Source: Clostridiales bacterium (lineage in GTDB: Bacteria > Bacillota > Clostridia > Oscillospirales > JAAYXM01). From it: 8,622 nt of DNA. The notes beneath the pieces were generated by a model, which saw only the letters and a list, made by a program, of their open reading frames with translations, did no database searches and was not told the origin of the DNA. Each line of letters begins with the position of its first letter. The stretch's first letter is position 1. The stretch is taken from contig JAAYXM010000075.1 in the NCBI GenBank assembly GCA_012515925.1, positions 1 to 8,622 on the forward strand. The letters run 5' to 3'. Made by a program: the position numbers and the translations under genes. Positions 1 to 5,683 of this stretch are shown here, one piece after another.

Positions 1-448
1 AATTATAGGATATGTATCTTAGCATGGGTTCAAGTATCTCCGTAACACAGCCTTTATTTTCGTCTATTGCGTGAATAATATCTTTAATGTACCCGTTTAC
101 CGTGTCGAATTCTTCCCGCGGGTTTTGGCAGGCGGTGCAGCAGTAGAGAAACAGAAATTCGTTTTCAAACAGTGCTTTGCAGTAATCTCCGTCAATCTGT
201 AAGAACAAAAGCTTATTGTCCTCGACGGTTCTCAATACCCGGTGCGGCTCGTCTATATTGACTACCGCAAAATCGTTTTTACTAAGCTTTAACTCCTCGT
301 CTCCGATGACGATATTAACCGAGCCGCTTAAAACGCGGATTATCTCGAGCGTGTTATGCCAATGATACGGGTACAGGCATCCGCTCGCGACATACGCTAT
401 AACCGGCATGTTCTTTTTAAACTCAAATACCTCAGGGCGCAAATACAT
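1..448 (-). CDS. AraC-family transcriptional regulator, cupin sensor domain (partial, cut by left edge)
   Basis: This open frame on the minus strand starts at ATG 448-446 and runs off the left edge after 149 codons, so only the N-terminal part is visible. Residues 20-75 read as the cupin-type ligand-binding fold of AraC regulators: YHWH (residues 28-31) with E35, then the glycine turn in VLSGSVNIVIGD, then NDFAVVNIDEPH. The DNA-binding helix-turn-helix domain, which is C-terminal in this family, should lie outside the window. An in-frame TAG upstream limits the start to GTG 451 or ATG 448, and the Shine-Dalgarno match is weak. The gene follows another AraC gene by 39 bp on the same strand, with no terminator seen, so the two are probably co-transcribed. 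A cysteine cluster (C103, C104, C107) sits in the linker after the cupin. The family call is firm. The ligand is unknown; a sugar or sugar acid is inferred from the adjacent operon. Confidence 0.82.
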   Translation of the reverse strand, partial: MYLRPEVFEFKKNMPVIAYVASGCLYPYHWHNTLEIIRVLSGSVNIVIGDEELKLSKNDFAVVNIDEPHRVLRTVEDNKLLFLQIDGDYCKALFENEFLFLYCCTACQNPREEFDTVNGYIKDIIHAIDENKGCVTEILEPMLRYISYN

Positions 449-487
449 CACATCCGTTGTCCAGAGTGAAAAAAGCTATGTCCGTGT

Positions 488-1327
488 TTATTCTATATAC
501 TGTTTGCGCATGTTCTCGGTCGGCGAAAAGCCGAACCTGCGCCTATATGCCTTGTAGAACGCGGAATAATCGTTGAAGCCGCACGCGGACGCGGCTTCGG
601 CGGCGCCCACGCCGTCACACAGCATAGAGTGCGCTAAGTTTACGCGCTTTACCGTTATGTAGTCCCATACCGTGGAGCCGGTCGCGCGCTTAAAAAGCCT
701 TAAAAGGTGTGACTTGCTGATGAAAAACCTGTCCTCAAGATGCGAAAGCGAAAGGTTCTCGCTTAGGTTGTTGTTTATATAGTCGATGATCTCGCTTATC
801 GAGCTCGCGCATGCGCCGGCGTCCTCCTGGCTGTAGTTTTCGAACGCGCGGTAAATCTCGCACAGTATGTTGTAAAAATATGAGCTGATTAACACCTTTT
901 TTTCGTAATAGTCCCCGTTGACCTCCGCCATCCTGCGCAGGCAGTCATGAATAAAGCCCGAGCGAATGCGGTTTTTGTCATAAAGATTCATGCGCCCGAG
1001 CTGCCTTACAAAAAACGGGCGCAGCAGCCTGCACTCGGGGTCGAGCCTTTCGACGAATTTCGTCTTGAAATGTATCGCGATTCTCTCATACGGGATGTCC
1101 CCGTCTATTTTCGGCATATGCGCCTCGTTCGAACGCATGATGAGAATACGGCGCGGCTCGAGCCTGTACTCCGTGCCCTCGACGATATAATTCCCGGAGC
1201 CGGATAAAAAGCAGTACACCTCGTGATGCTCGTGCGCGTGCATCGAAAAGCTGTATTGCAAAGGCTTTTCGGCAATCGAATGGGAATATGTAATGTACTC
1301 GTCGTTAAAGGAATTGATTACGCTCAT
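488..1327 (-). CDS. AraC-family transcriptional regulator with cupin sensor domain
   Basis: This is a 279-residue cytoplasmic regulator, a normal length for two-domain AraC proteins. Residues 28-75 form the cupin sensor, with a histidine-rich strand HAHEHHE (30-36) followed by the GSGNYIVEG turn and RILIMRSNEAH. Residues 177-275 are the AraC DNA-binding domain. Its first helix-turn-helix is around LSLSHLEDRFFISKSHLLRLF, and the second contains the hallmark AASACGFNDYSAFYKAYRRRFGFSP (given as a landmark, residues 245-269). The start was set at ATG 1327 because AAGGTGG lies 9 bp upstream. A longer frame from GTG 1360 would begin within the spacer of a good promoter and is rejected. The gene is divergent from the uxaC-type operon, so it is a likely local activator or repressor of it and possibly of itself. 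The effector cannot be read from sequence. Confidence 0.92.
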   Translation of the reverse strand: MSVINSFNDEYITYSHSIAEKPLQYSFSMHAHEHHEVYCFLSGSGNYIVEGTEYRLEPRRILIMRSNEAHMPKIDGDIPYERIAIHFKTKFVERLDPECRLLRPFFVRQLGRMNLYDKNRIRSGFIHDCLRRMAEVNGDYYEKKVLISSYFYNILCEIYRAFENYSQEDAGACASSISEIIDYINNNLSENLSLSHLEDRFFISKSHLLRLFKRATGSTVWDYITVKRVNLAHSMLCDGVGAAEAASACGFNDYSAFYKAYRRRFGFSPTENMRKQYIE

Positions 1328-1336
1328 AAAACCGCA

Positions 1337-1343
1337 CCACCTT
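1337..1343 (-). promoter_or_regulatory. Ribosome binding site deciding the AraC gene start
   Basis: The minus strand reads AAGGTGG here, 9 bp before ATG 1327. It fixes the start at 1327 rather than at the upstream in-frame GTG 1360. It lies almost at the predicted transcript start, so the leader would be very short. Confidence 0.7.
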
Positions 1344-1350
1344 AATTTAT

Positions 1351-1379
1351 ATGATAGCACAGTATGACACTATTATCAA
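1351..1379 (-). promoter_or_regulatory. Sigma-A-type promoter for the AraC regulators
   Basis: On the minus strand, TTGATA (1379-1374) and TATCAT (1356-1351) are separated by exactly 17 bp. Both hexamers match the consensus well (TTGACA 5/6, TATAAT 5/6). Transcription would start near 1344, about 17 nt before the ATG. The promoter shares a 145-bp intergenic region with the divergent operon, so a regulator bound here could affect both directions. The assignment rests on sequence match only. Confidence 0.65.
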
Positions 1380-1401
1380 TATAACAAAACAGTTTATGCA
1401 A

Positions 1402-1430
1402 TTGCTTTGTAAATGTTCTTATTATATCAT
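1402..1430 (+). promoter_or_regulatory. Candidate promoter of the uxaC-type operon
   Basis: TTGCTT (1402-1407) and TATCAT (1425-1430) are 17 bp apart, upstream of the uronate isomerase start. The -10 hexamer is good (5/6), but the -35 matches only at TTG. That would fit a promoter needing an activator such as the divergent AraC protein. An alternative -10, TTATAT at 1422-1427, would leave poor spacing. The predicted leader is about 35 nt and ends in GGAGGG at 1463-1468. Confidence 0.4.
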
Positions 1431-1472
1431 TAGTCACGGAGCATATCCATATCAGTAAAACCGGAGGGAAAA

Positions 1473-2846
1473 ATGAGTATTAATTACGATTCCTTTTATC
1501 TGGATTCGGATACCGCGCGAAGGCTTTATACCGAAATCGCGCGGGACATGCCGATTATCGATTATCACTGTCACCTTTCGCCGAAGGAGATTTACGAGGA
1601 CAAGCAGTTTGATAATATCGGGAAAATCTGGCTCGCGGACGACCACTATAAATGGCGGCTTATGCGCATTTACGGCATTGACGAGGAATACATTACCGGA
1701 AACGCGAGCTGGTTTGACAAGTTTAAAAAATACGCCGAGGTTATTTCGGTTACGATAGGCAACCCGATATACTACTGGACGTATATGGAGCTTAACAAAT
1801 ACTTCGGCATTACCGAAATGCTAAACCCCGAAAACGCCGGGGATATCTGGGAGCGCGCGAACGCCGAAATCGCGGATAAAAAGCTCAGTCCCCGAAAGCT
1901 TATGAAAGCCTCTAAGGTGGAGTATGTGGGGACTACGGATGACCCCTGCGACTCGCTTATATACCACGAAAAGATCAGGGCGGACAAGACAATCGACTGC
2001 GTTGTCACGCCGTCATTTCGCGCGGACAACCTGCTGCTCGTGCGCAGGCGGGATTTTCCGGAATACGCGCGAAAGCTCTCGGGTCTTACAGGCTTTGAAA
2101 TAAACTCTATTGAGGACTATGAGCACGCGATTTCCGCGCGCGTTTCGCATTTTCACAGCTTAGGCTGCAGGTTCGCGGACGTGGGAATCGAGTATTTCCC
2201 GCGCGAAATCGGCACAAAGGACCGGGCGAACAGCGTGTTATTAAAGGCGCTGGCAAGGGAGAGCGTCACCGACGCGGAATATCACGCGTTTTTGGGATAT
2301 ATGTACTGCTTTCTCGCGTCGGAATACAAGGAGCGCGGCATCGTGTCGCAGATGCACATCTCGGTCAAGCGCAACCCCAACACGAAGCTTTTCGCGCAAA
2401 AGGGCCCCGACATGGGCGCGGACTGTATCGGCGAGCAGATAGAATACTGGGATATAATCCGCCTCCTTGACACGATGGACAAGAGGGATATACTGCCGAA
2501 GACTATCATATACAACTTAAACCCGGCGATGACCTGCGCGATGGCGACGATCGCGGGCGCGTTCAGGGGCGTAATCTGCGGCGCGGCATGGTGGTTCTGC
2601 GACCATAAGCGCGGCATAATCGAGCATATGAACACGCTCGCCGAAACCGGGCTGTTAAGCGGGTTTTTGGGTATGCTGACAGACAGCAGAAGCTTTTTAT
2701 CCTACGCGCGCCACGATTATTTCAGGCGTATTCTGTGCAGCTTTATCGGAAGCCGGATAGAGGGCGGCGAAGTGCCCGACGAAAAATACGCGCTTAAGCT
2801 GCTTAAAGATATTACTTACGGAAACATAAAAAAACTTGTCGATTAG
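1473..2846 (+). CDS. uxaC: Uronate (glucuronate) isomerase, UxaC family, divergent
   Basis: This 457-residue protein is close to the usual UxaC length of about 465-470. UxaC is a cytoplasmic amidohydrolase-superfamily enzyme that interconverts D-glucuronate and D-fructuronate, or D-galacturonate and D-tagaturonate. Family landmarks are in order: PIIDYHCHLSPKEIYE (27-42, metal-binding H32 and H34), DHYKWR (57-62), IGNPIYYWTYMEL (95-107), GTTDDPCDSL (153-162), PSFRAD (180-185), LPKTIIYNLNP (341-351), AAWWF (371-375), and MLTDSRSFLSYARHDYFRR (401-419, with D404 and R406). GGAGGG at 1463-1468 supports the start. Several normally conserved positions differ: SDHA-like is ADVG (235-238), the RN-N-N stretch is RNPN (300-303), the charged residues after LNP are replaced by AMT, and WWFND is WWFCD. 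The family is certain. Whether the substrate is an ordinary hexuronate is less so. It leads a four-gene operon. Confidence 0.9.
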   Translation: MSINYDSFYLDSDTARRLYTEIARDMPIIDYHCHLSPKEIYEDKQFDNIGKIWLADDHYKWRLMRIYGIDEEYITGNASWFDKFKKYAEVISVTIGNPIYYWTYMELNKYFGITEMLNPENAGDIWERANAEIADKKLSPRKLMKASKVEYVGTTDDPCDSLIYHEKIRADKTIDCVVTPSFRADNLLLVRRRDFPEYARKLSGLTGFEINSIEDYEHAISARVSHFHSLGCRFADVGIEYFPREIGTKDRANSVLLKALARESVTDAEYHAFLGYMYCFLASEYKERGIVSQMHISVKRNPNTKLFAQKGPDMGADCIGEQIEYWDIIRLLDTMDKRDILPKTIIYNLNPAMTCAMATIAGAFRGVICGAAWWFCDHKRGIIEHMNTLAETGLLSGFLGMLTDSRSFLSYARHDYFRRILCSFIGSRIEGGEVPDEKYALKLLKDITYGNIKKLVD

Positions 2847-2858
2847 GAGTGTATTCGC

Positions 2859-3692
2859 ATGAACGGTTTTAAACTTTGCGCATTCGCGGACGAGGCCTAC
2901 CCGAAATTCGAAAACCAGATTAAGGCGCTTAACGATAACGGTATCCCGTTAATCGAGCTTCGCGGGGTTGACGGCAAAAACTTTACGCAGCTTTCGGTTT
3001 CCGAAATGCGCGATATCAGAAAAAGGCTTGACGACAGCGGCATATCCGTGTGGGCGCTCGGCTCGCCGATTGGGAAAATCCGCATAACGGACGAGTTCAA
3101 ACCGCATCTTGACTTATTCCGGCATACGCTCGAGCTCGCGGACGCGGCGGGCGCGAAAAACATCCGGATGTTCAGCTTTTACTCGGATAACCACGAGGCT
3201 TCCCGCGACGAGGTGTTATACCGCTTAAGCGTTCTGGCCGACGAGGTCAGGGGTACGGATATAACGCTCTGCCATGAGAACGAAAAGGATATCTTCGGCG
3301 AGAGCGCGGAAAACTGCCGGATAATCCACGAGAATATTCCGTCAATAAAAGCCGTGTTCGACCCGGCAAACTTCGTAGACTGCGGCGAGGATACGCTTAA
3401 GGCGTGGGATACGCTTTCGGGGTTTGTCAAGTACATGCATATAAAGGACAAAATAAAAGACGGCGAGATTGTGCCCGCGGGCGAGGGGGACGGAAACATC
3501 TTAAAGCTTATCTCCTTGTTTAAGCAAATCGGGGGACAGGTGCTTACGCTTGAACCGCATCTCGCGAACTTCGTGGGGCTCGCGAATCTCGAAATCCGCG
3601 ACGTAACCCAACGCAAGGTGCGCTTTACCGACACCCGCGAGGCGTTCGACTGTGCCGCGGACGCGCTCAAAGCCTTAATAAAAACACTATGA
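2859..3692 (+). CDS. TIM-barrel sugar isomerase/epimerase-like protein (AP endonuclease 2/xylose isomerase-like fold)
   Basis: This 277-residue protein has a typical length for the sugar phosphate isomerase/epimerase family, whose TIM barrels bind a divalent metal and rearrange sugars, sugar acids or their keto forms. Visible strand-end motifs are IELRG (32-36, E33), TLCHENEKDIFGE (136-148), AVFDPANF (165-172, D168), YMHIKD (192-197, H194), PAGEGDGNI (206-214, E209) and LTLEPHL (229-235, E232). Together these give a plausible set of acidic and histidine metal ligands. The start is supported by AGGAG at 2845-2849, which overlaps the stop codon of the preceding isomerase gene; the gap is 12 bp. 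It lacks UxuA mannonate dehydratase motifs and is much shorter than UxuA. No signal peptide is seen, so it should be cytoplasmic. The substrate is unknown; co-transcription with uxaC suggests a uronate or its keto product. Confidence 0.82.
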   Translation: MNGFKLCAFADEAYPKFENQIKALNDNGIPLIELRGVDGKNFTQLSVSEMRDIRKRLDDSGISVWALGSPIGKIRITDEFKPHLDLFRHTLELADAAGAKNIRMFSFYSDNHEASRDEVLYRLSVLADEVRGTDITLCHENEKDIFGESAENCRIIHENIPSIKAVFDPANFVDCGEDTLKAWDTLSGFVKYMHIKDKIKDGEIVPAGEGDGNILKLISLFKQIGGQVLTLEPHLANFVGLANLEIRDVTQRKVRFTDTREAFDCAADALKALIKTL

Positions 3693-3694
3693 CT

Positions 3695-3700
3695 GGAGGA
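3695..3700 (+). promoter_or_regulatory. Ribosome binding site deciding the second TIM-barrel gene start
   Basis: GGAGGA lies 6 bp before ATG 3707. An in-frame ATG at 3689 would overlap the previous gene by four bases and place this motif inside the coding region, so 3707 is preferred. Confidence 0.75.
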
Positions 3701-3706
3701 ATTACA

Positions 3707-4477
3707 ATGAAAATCGGCGCACAGCTTTACACGGTCCGGGATTTTACCAAAACACCTGAGGACCTCGCGGAGACTCTGAAACGCGTTGCGGATATAGGCT
3801 ATACCACCGTTCAGGTATCCGGCACCTGCAAATTCGAGCCCGAATGGATGAAAGAGGTGCTTGACGAATGCGGCCTTAAATGCGTGCTTACGCATACCAA
3901 CCCGGATAGGCTCAGGAACGAAACCGAAACCGTTTTCCGTGAGCATCAGGTTTTCGGCTGCTCCTATATCGGGATCGGCAGTATGCCGCTTGATATGCGC
4001 GGCAGTCTGGACGGCATAAAAAGCTTTGCCGAAGCGTTCCTGCCGTCCGCGAAGAAGCTTCGGGAGCTTGGCGGAAAGCTGTTTTACCATAACCACGCGT
4101 TCGAGCTTATAAAATACGAGGGTAAAACCATGCTCGACAGGATCAGCGAGCTGTTTCCGAAGGACACACTTGGCTTTACGCTCGACACATACTGGATTCA
4201 GGCAGGCGGCGGGGACGTAGTACAGTGGATTAAAAAGCTTGAAGGCAGGCTCGAGTGCGTGCATTTTAAGGATATGACGGCGGACAATGAAAGCAAAAGC
4301 GTCATGGCGCCGATTTACGAGGGCAATATGAATTTTGACGCGATAATCGAGGCGTGCCTTGACGTGGGCTGCGAATACGCGCTGATTGAGCAGGATCACT
4401 GCTATGACGATAACCCGTTTGACTGCTTAAAGAAAAGCTTTGATAATATCATAAGCCGTTATCCGTCACTTAAATAG
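3707..4477 (+). CDS. TIM-barrel sugar phosphate isomerase/epimerase-like protein
   Basis: This is a 256-residue cytoplasmic protein of the xylose isomerase-like TIM-barrel family, starting MKIGAQLYTVRD, a common family opening. Motifs are LFYHNHAFE (125-133; H128, H130, E133), GFTLDTYW (156-163, D160), CVHFKD (184-189, H186), YEGNMNF (204-210, E205) and ALIEQD (225-230, E228). The D160, H186 and E228 positions fit the usual metal-binding set. The YHNHAFE type is frequent in family members that sit beside Gfo/Idh/MocA oxidoreductases, as it does here. It belongs to a different subgroup from the TIM-barrel protein just upstream, so the pair is not a recent tandem duplication. It follows that gene by 14 bp and is followed at 13 bp by the oxidoreductase. 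Isomerisation, epimerisation or cleavage of a keto-sugar intermediate are all possible; the substrate cannot be decided from sequence. Confidence 0.83.
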   Translation: MKIGAQLYTVRDFTKTPEDLAETLKRVADIGYTTVQVSGTCKFEPEWMKEVLDECGLKCVLTHTNPDRLRNETETVFREHQVFGCSYIGIGSMPLDMRGSLDGIKSFAEAFLPSAKKLRELGGKLFYHNHAFELIKYEGKTMLDRISELFPKDTLGFTLDTYWIQAGGGDVVQWIKKLEGRLECVHFKDMTADNESKSVMAPIYEGNMNFDAIIEACLDVGCEYALIEQDHCYDDNPFDCLKKSFDNIISRYPSLK

Positions 4478-4490
4478 GAGGAATCTGAAC

Positions 4491-5621
4491 ATGAGCAAAA
4501 TCAAAATCGGAGTTATAGGGCTCGGCTTCATGGGCTTAAGCCACGCGCGAAATATCGCGGGCGGAAAGTGCCCCGAGCTCGAGCTTACCGCGGTGTCCGA
4601 AAAGTTCCCGGCGCGTTTGGAGCAGGTAAAAGCCGAGCTCGGCGAGAACATCAGATACTTTGACGACGCGGAAGCGCTTTTAGATTCAAAGCTATGCGAC
4701 GCGGTTCTGATAGCGACGCCGCATTATGACCACCCGGGACTTGCGATGGCCGCATTCGCGCGGGGGATTCATGTGCTGTGCGAAAAGCCCGCGGGCGTAT
4801 ATACCGCGCATGTACGCGAAATGAACGAGGCCGCCGATAAATCGGGCGTGGTGTTCGGCATGATGTTCCAGCAGAGAACACTCCCGGCATATAAGAAAAT
4901 GTTCGAGCTGGTGCAGAGCGGGACACTCGGGAATATCCGCCGGGTAAGCTGGATTATTACGAACTGGTTTCGAACCCAGAGCTATTACGATTCCGGCGCG
5001 TGGCGCGCTACCTGGGCGGGCGAAGGCGGCGGTGTCCTGTTAAACCAATGCCCGCATAACTTAGACCTGTTCCAATGGATATGCGGCATGCCCGAAAAAA
5101 TCCGCTCTCACTGCCATATCGGCAAGTGGCACGACATAGAAGTCGAGGATGACGTAACGGCATATATGGAGTTTCCAAACGGCGCGACGGGCACGTTTAT
5201 AACCTCAACCGGTGATTTGCCGGGCTCAAACCGCTTTGAAATCGCGCTTGATAAAGGCAAGCTCGTGTGTGAGGACGGCTCAAACCTTACGCTGTGGGAG
5301 CTCAACAAGCCTATACAGGTGCTGTCCAAAGCCAAAAAGGAATCTGAAGCGCCTGAGATTAAGCCGGAGATTACTAAGGTGAGCTTTGAGCTGCCGAAAG
5401 TCGCCGACACGCATATGATGGTGGCAAACGAATTCGCGGGCGCGATCTTGCGCGGAACGCCGCTTGTCGCGGACGGCAGGGAGGGTATAAACAGCCTGAC
5501 GTTGTCAAACGCGATGTATCTCTCGGCATGGACGGAAAGCGAAGTAAAGCTGCCGATTGACGATAAGCTGTTCTATGACGAGCTTATGAAGCGCGTAAAC
5601 TCCTCAAAGTATAAAGCATAA
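4491..5621 (+). CDS. Gfo/Idh/MocA-family NAD(P)-dependent oxidoreductase
   Basis: This 376-residue protein has the usual length for the family, which oxidises or reduces hydroxyl/keto groups of sugars, inositols and their derivatives. The N-terminal Rossmann domain opens with IGVIGLGFMG (6-15; GxGxxG at G10, G12, G15). The family signature CEKPAG follows (97-102), with K99 the expected catalytic lysine. The C-terminal domain (from about residue 125) contains GEGGGVLLNQCPHNLD (177-192). H189 and D192 fit the H-x-x-D active-site pair. AGGAGGAA just upstream, overlapping the preceding stop codon, fixes the start. It is the last gene of the operon, before a terminator. No signal peptide is visible. 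It could replace the usual UxuB/UxaB reductase, or could make a 3-keto sugar for the neighbouring TIM-barrel enzymes. Both are inferences. Confidence 0.88.
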   Translation: MSKIKIGVIGLGFMGLSHARNIAGGKCPELELTAVSEKFPARLEQVKAELGENIRYFDDAEALLDSKLCDAVLIATPHYDHPGLAMAAFARGIHVLCEKPAGVYTAHVREMNEAADKSGVVFGMMFQQRTLPAYKKMFELVQSGTLGNIRRVSWIITNWFRTQSYYDSGAWRATWAGEGGGVLLNQCPHNLDLFQWICGMPEKIRSHCHIGKWHDIEVEDDVTAYMEFPNGATGTFITSTGDLPGSNRFEIALDKGKLVCEDGSNLTLWELNKPIQVLSKAKKESEAPEIKPEITKVSFELPKVADTHMMVANEFAGAILRGTPLVADGREGINSLTLSNAMYLSAWTESEVKLPIDDKLFYDELMKRVNSSKYKA

Positions 5622-5638
5622 TAACAAAAGCTGAAATT

Positions 5639-5673
5639 AAAACAAGCACTTGCCGGCGGCAGGTGCTTGTTTT
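5639..5673. terminator. Hairpin terminator between convergent genes
   Basis: A 16-bp stem (arms 5639-5654 and 5658-5673) with one G-U pair and a 3-base loop lies 17 bp after the oxidoreductase stop and 10 bp after the convergent gene's stop. In the plus direction the stem ends in TTTT and then GCG. In the minus direction the run reads TTTTAATTT, so termination of the leftward gene should be stronger. It probably serves both operons. Confidence 0.88.
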
Positions 5674-5683
5674 GCGTTATACT

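Noticed and set aside
1328..1360. An 11-residue N-terminal extension of the AraC regulator from GTG 1360.
   Set aside because: The GTG lies next to the -10 box, upstream of the likely transcript start, and a good ribosome binding site precedes ATG 1327 instead.
1352..1378. TGATA...TATCA inverted arms as an operator.
   Set aside because: The arms are the promoter hexamers themselves, only 5 bp long and 17 bp apart, which can arise from the promoter consensus alone.
1407..1421. A catabolite-repression (cre-like) site within the operon promoter candidate.
   Set aside because: It matches the recalled consensus with two mismatches, including one in the central CG, and is not palindromic enough to support in such AT-rich sequence.
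2859..3692. Identification of the first TIM-barrel protein as mannonate dehydratase (UxuA), which would complete a normal glucuronate pathway.
   Set aside because: At 277 residues it is much shorter than UxuA, and the UxuA motifs are missing; it fits the general sugar phosphate isomerase/epimerase family better.
3689..3706. Start of the second TIM-barrel gene at ATG 3689.
   Set aside because: GGAGGA at 3695-3700 would then be coding, while it is well placed for ATG 3707, where the family-typical MKIGAQLYT begins.
3179..4399. A 406-codon minus-strand open frame opposite the two TIM-barrel genes.
   Set aside because: It spans two well-supported plus-strand genes and their junction, has no recognisable domain and no start signal, and is best explained as a codon-bias shadow.
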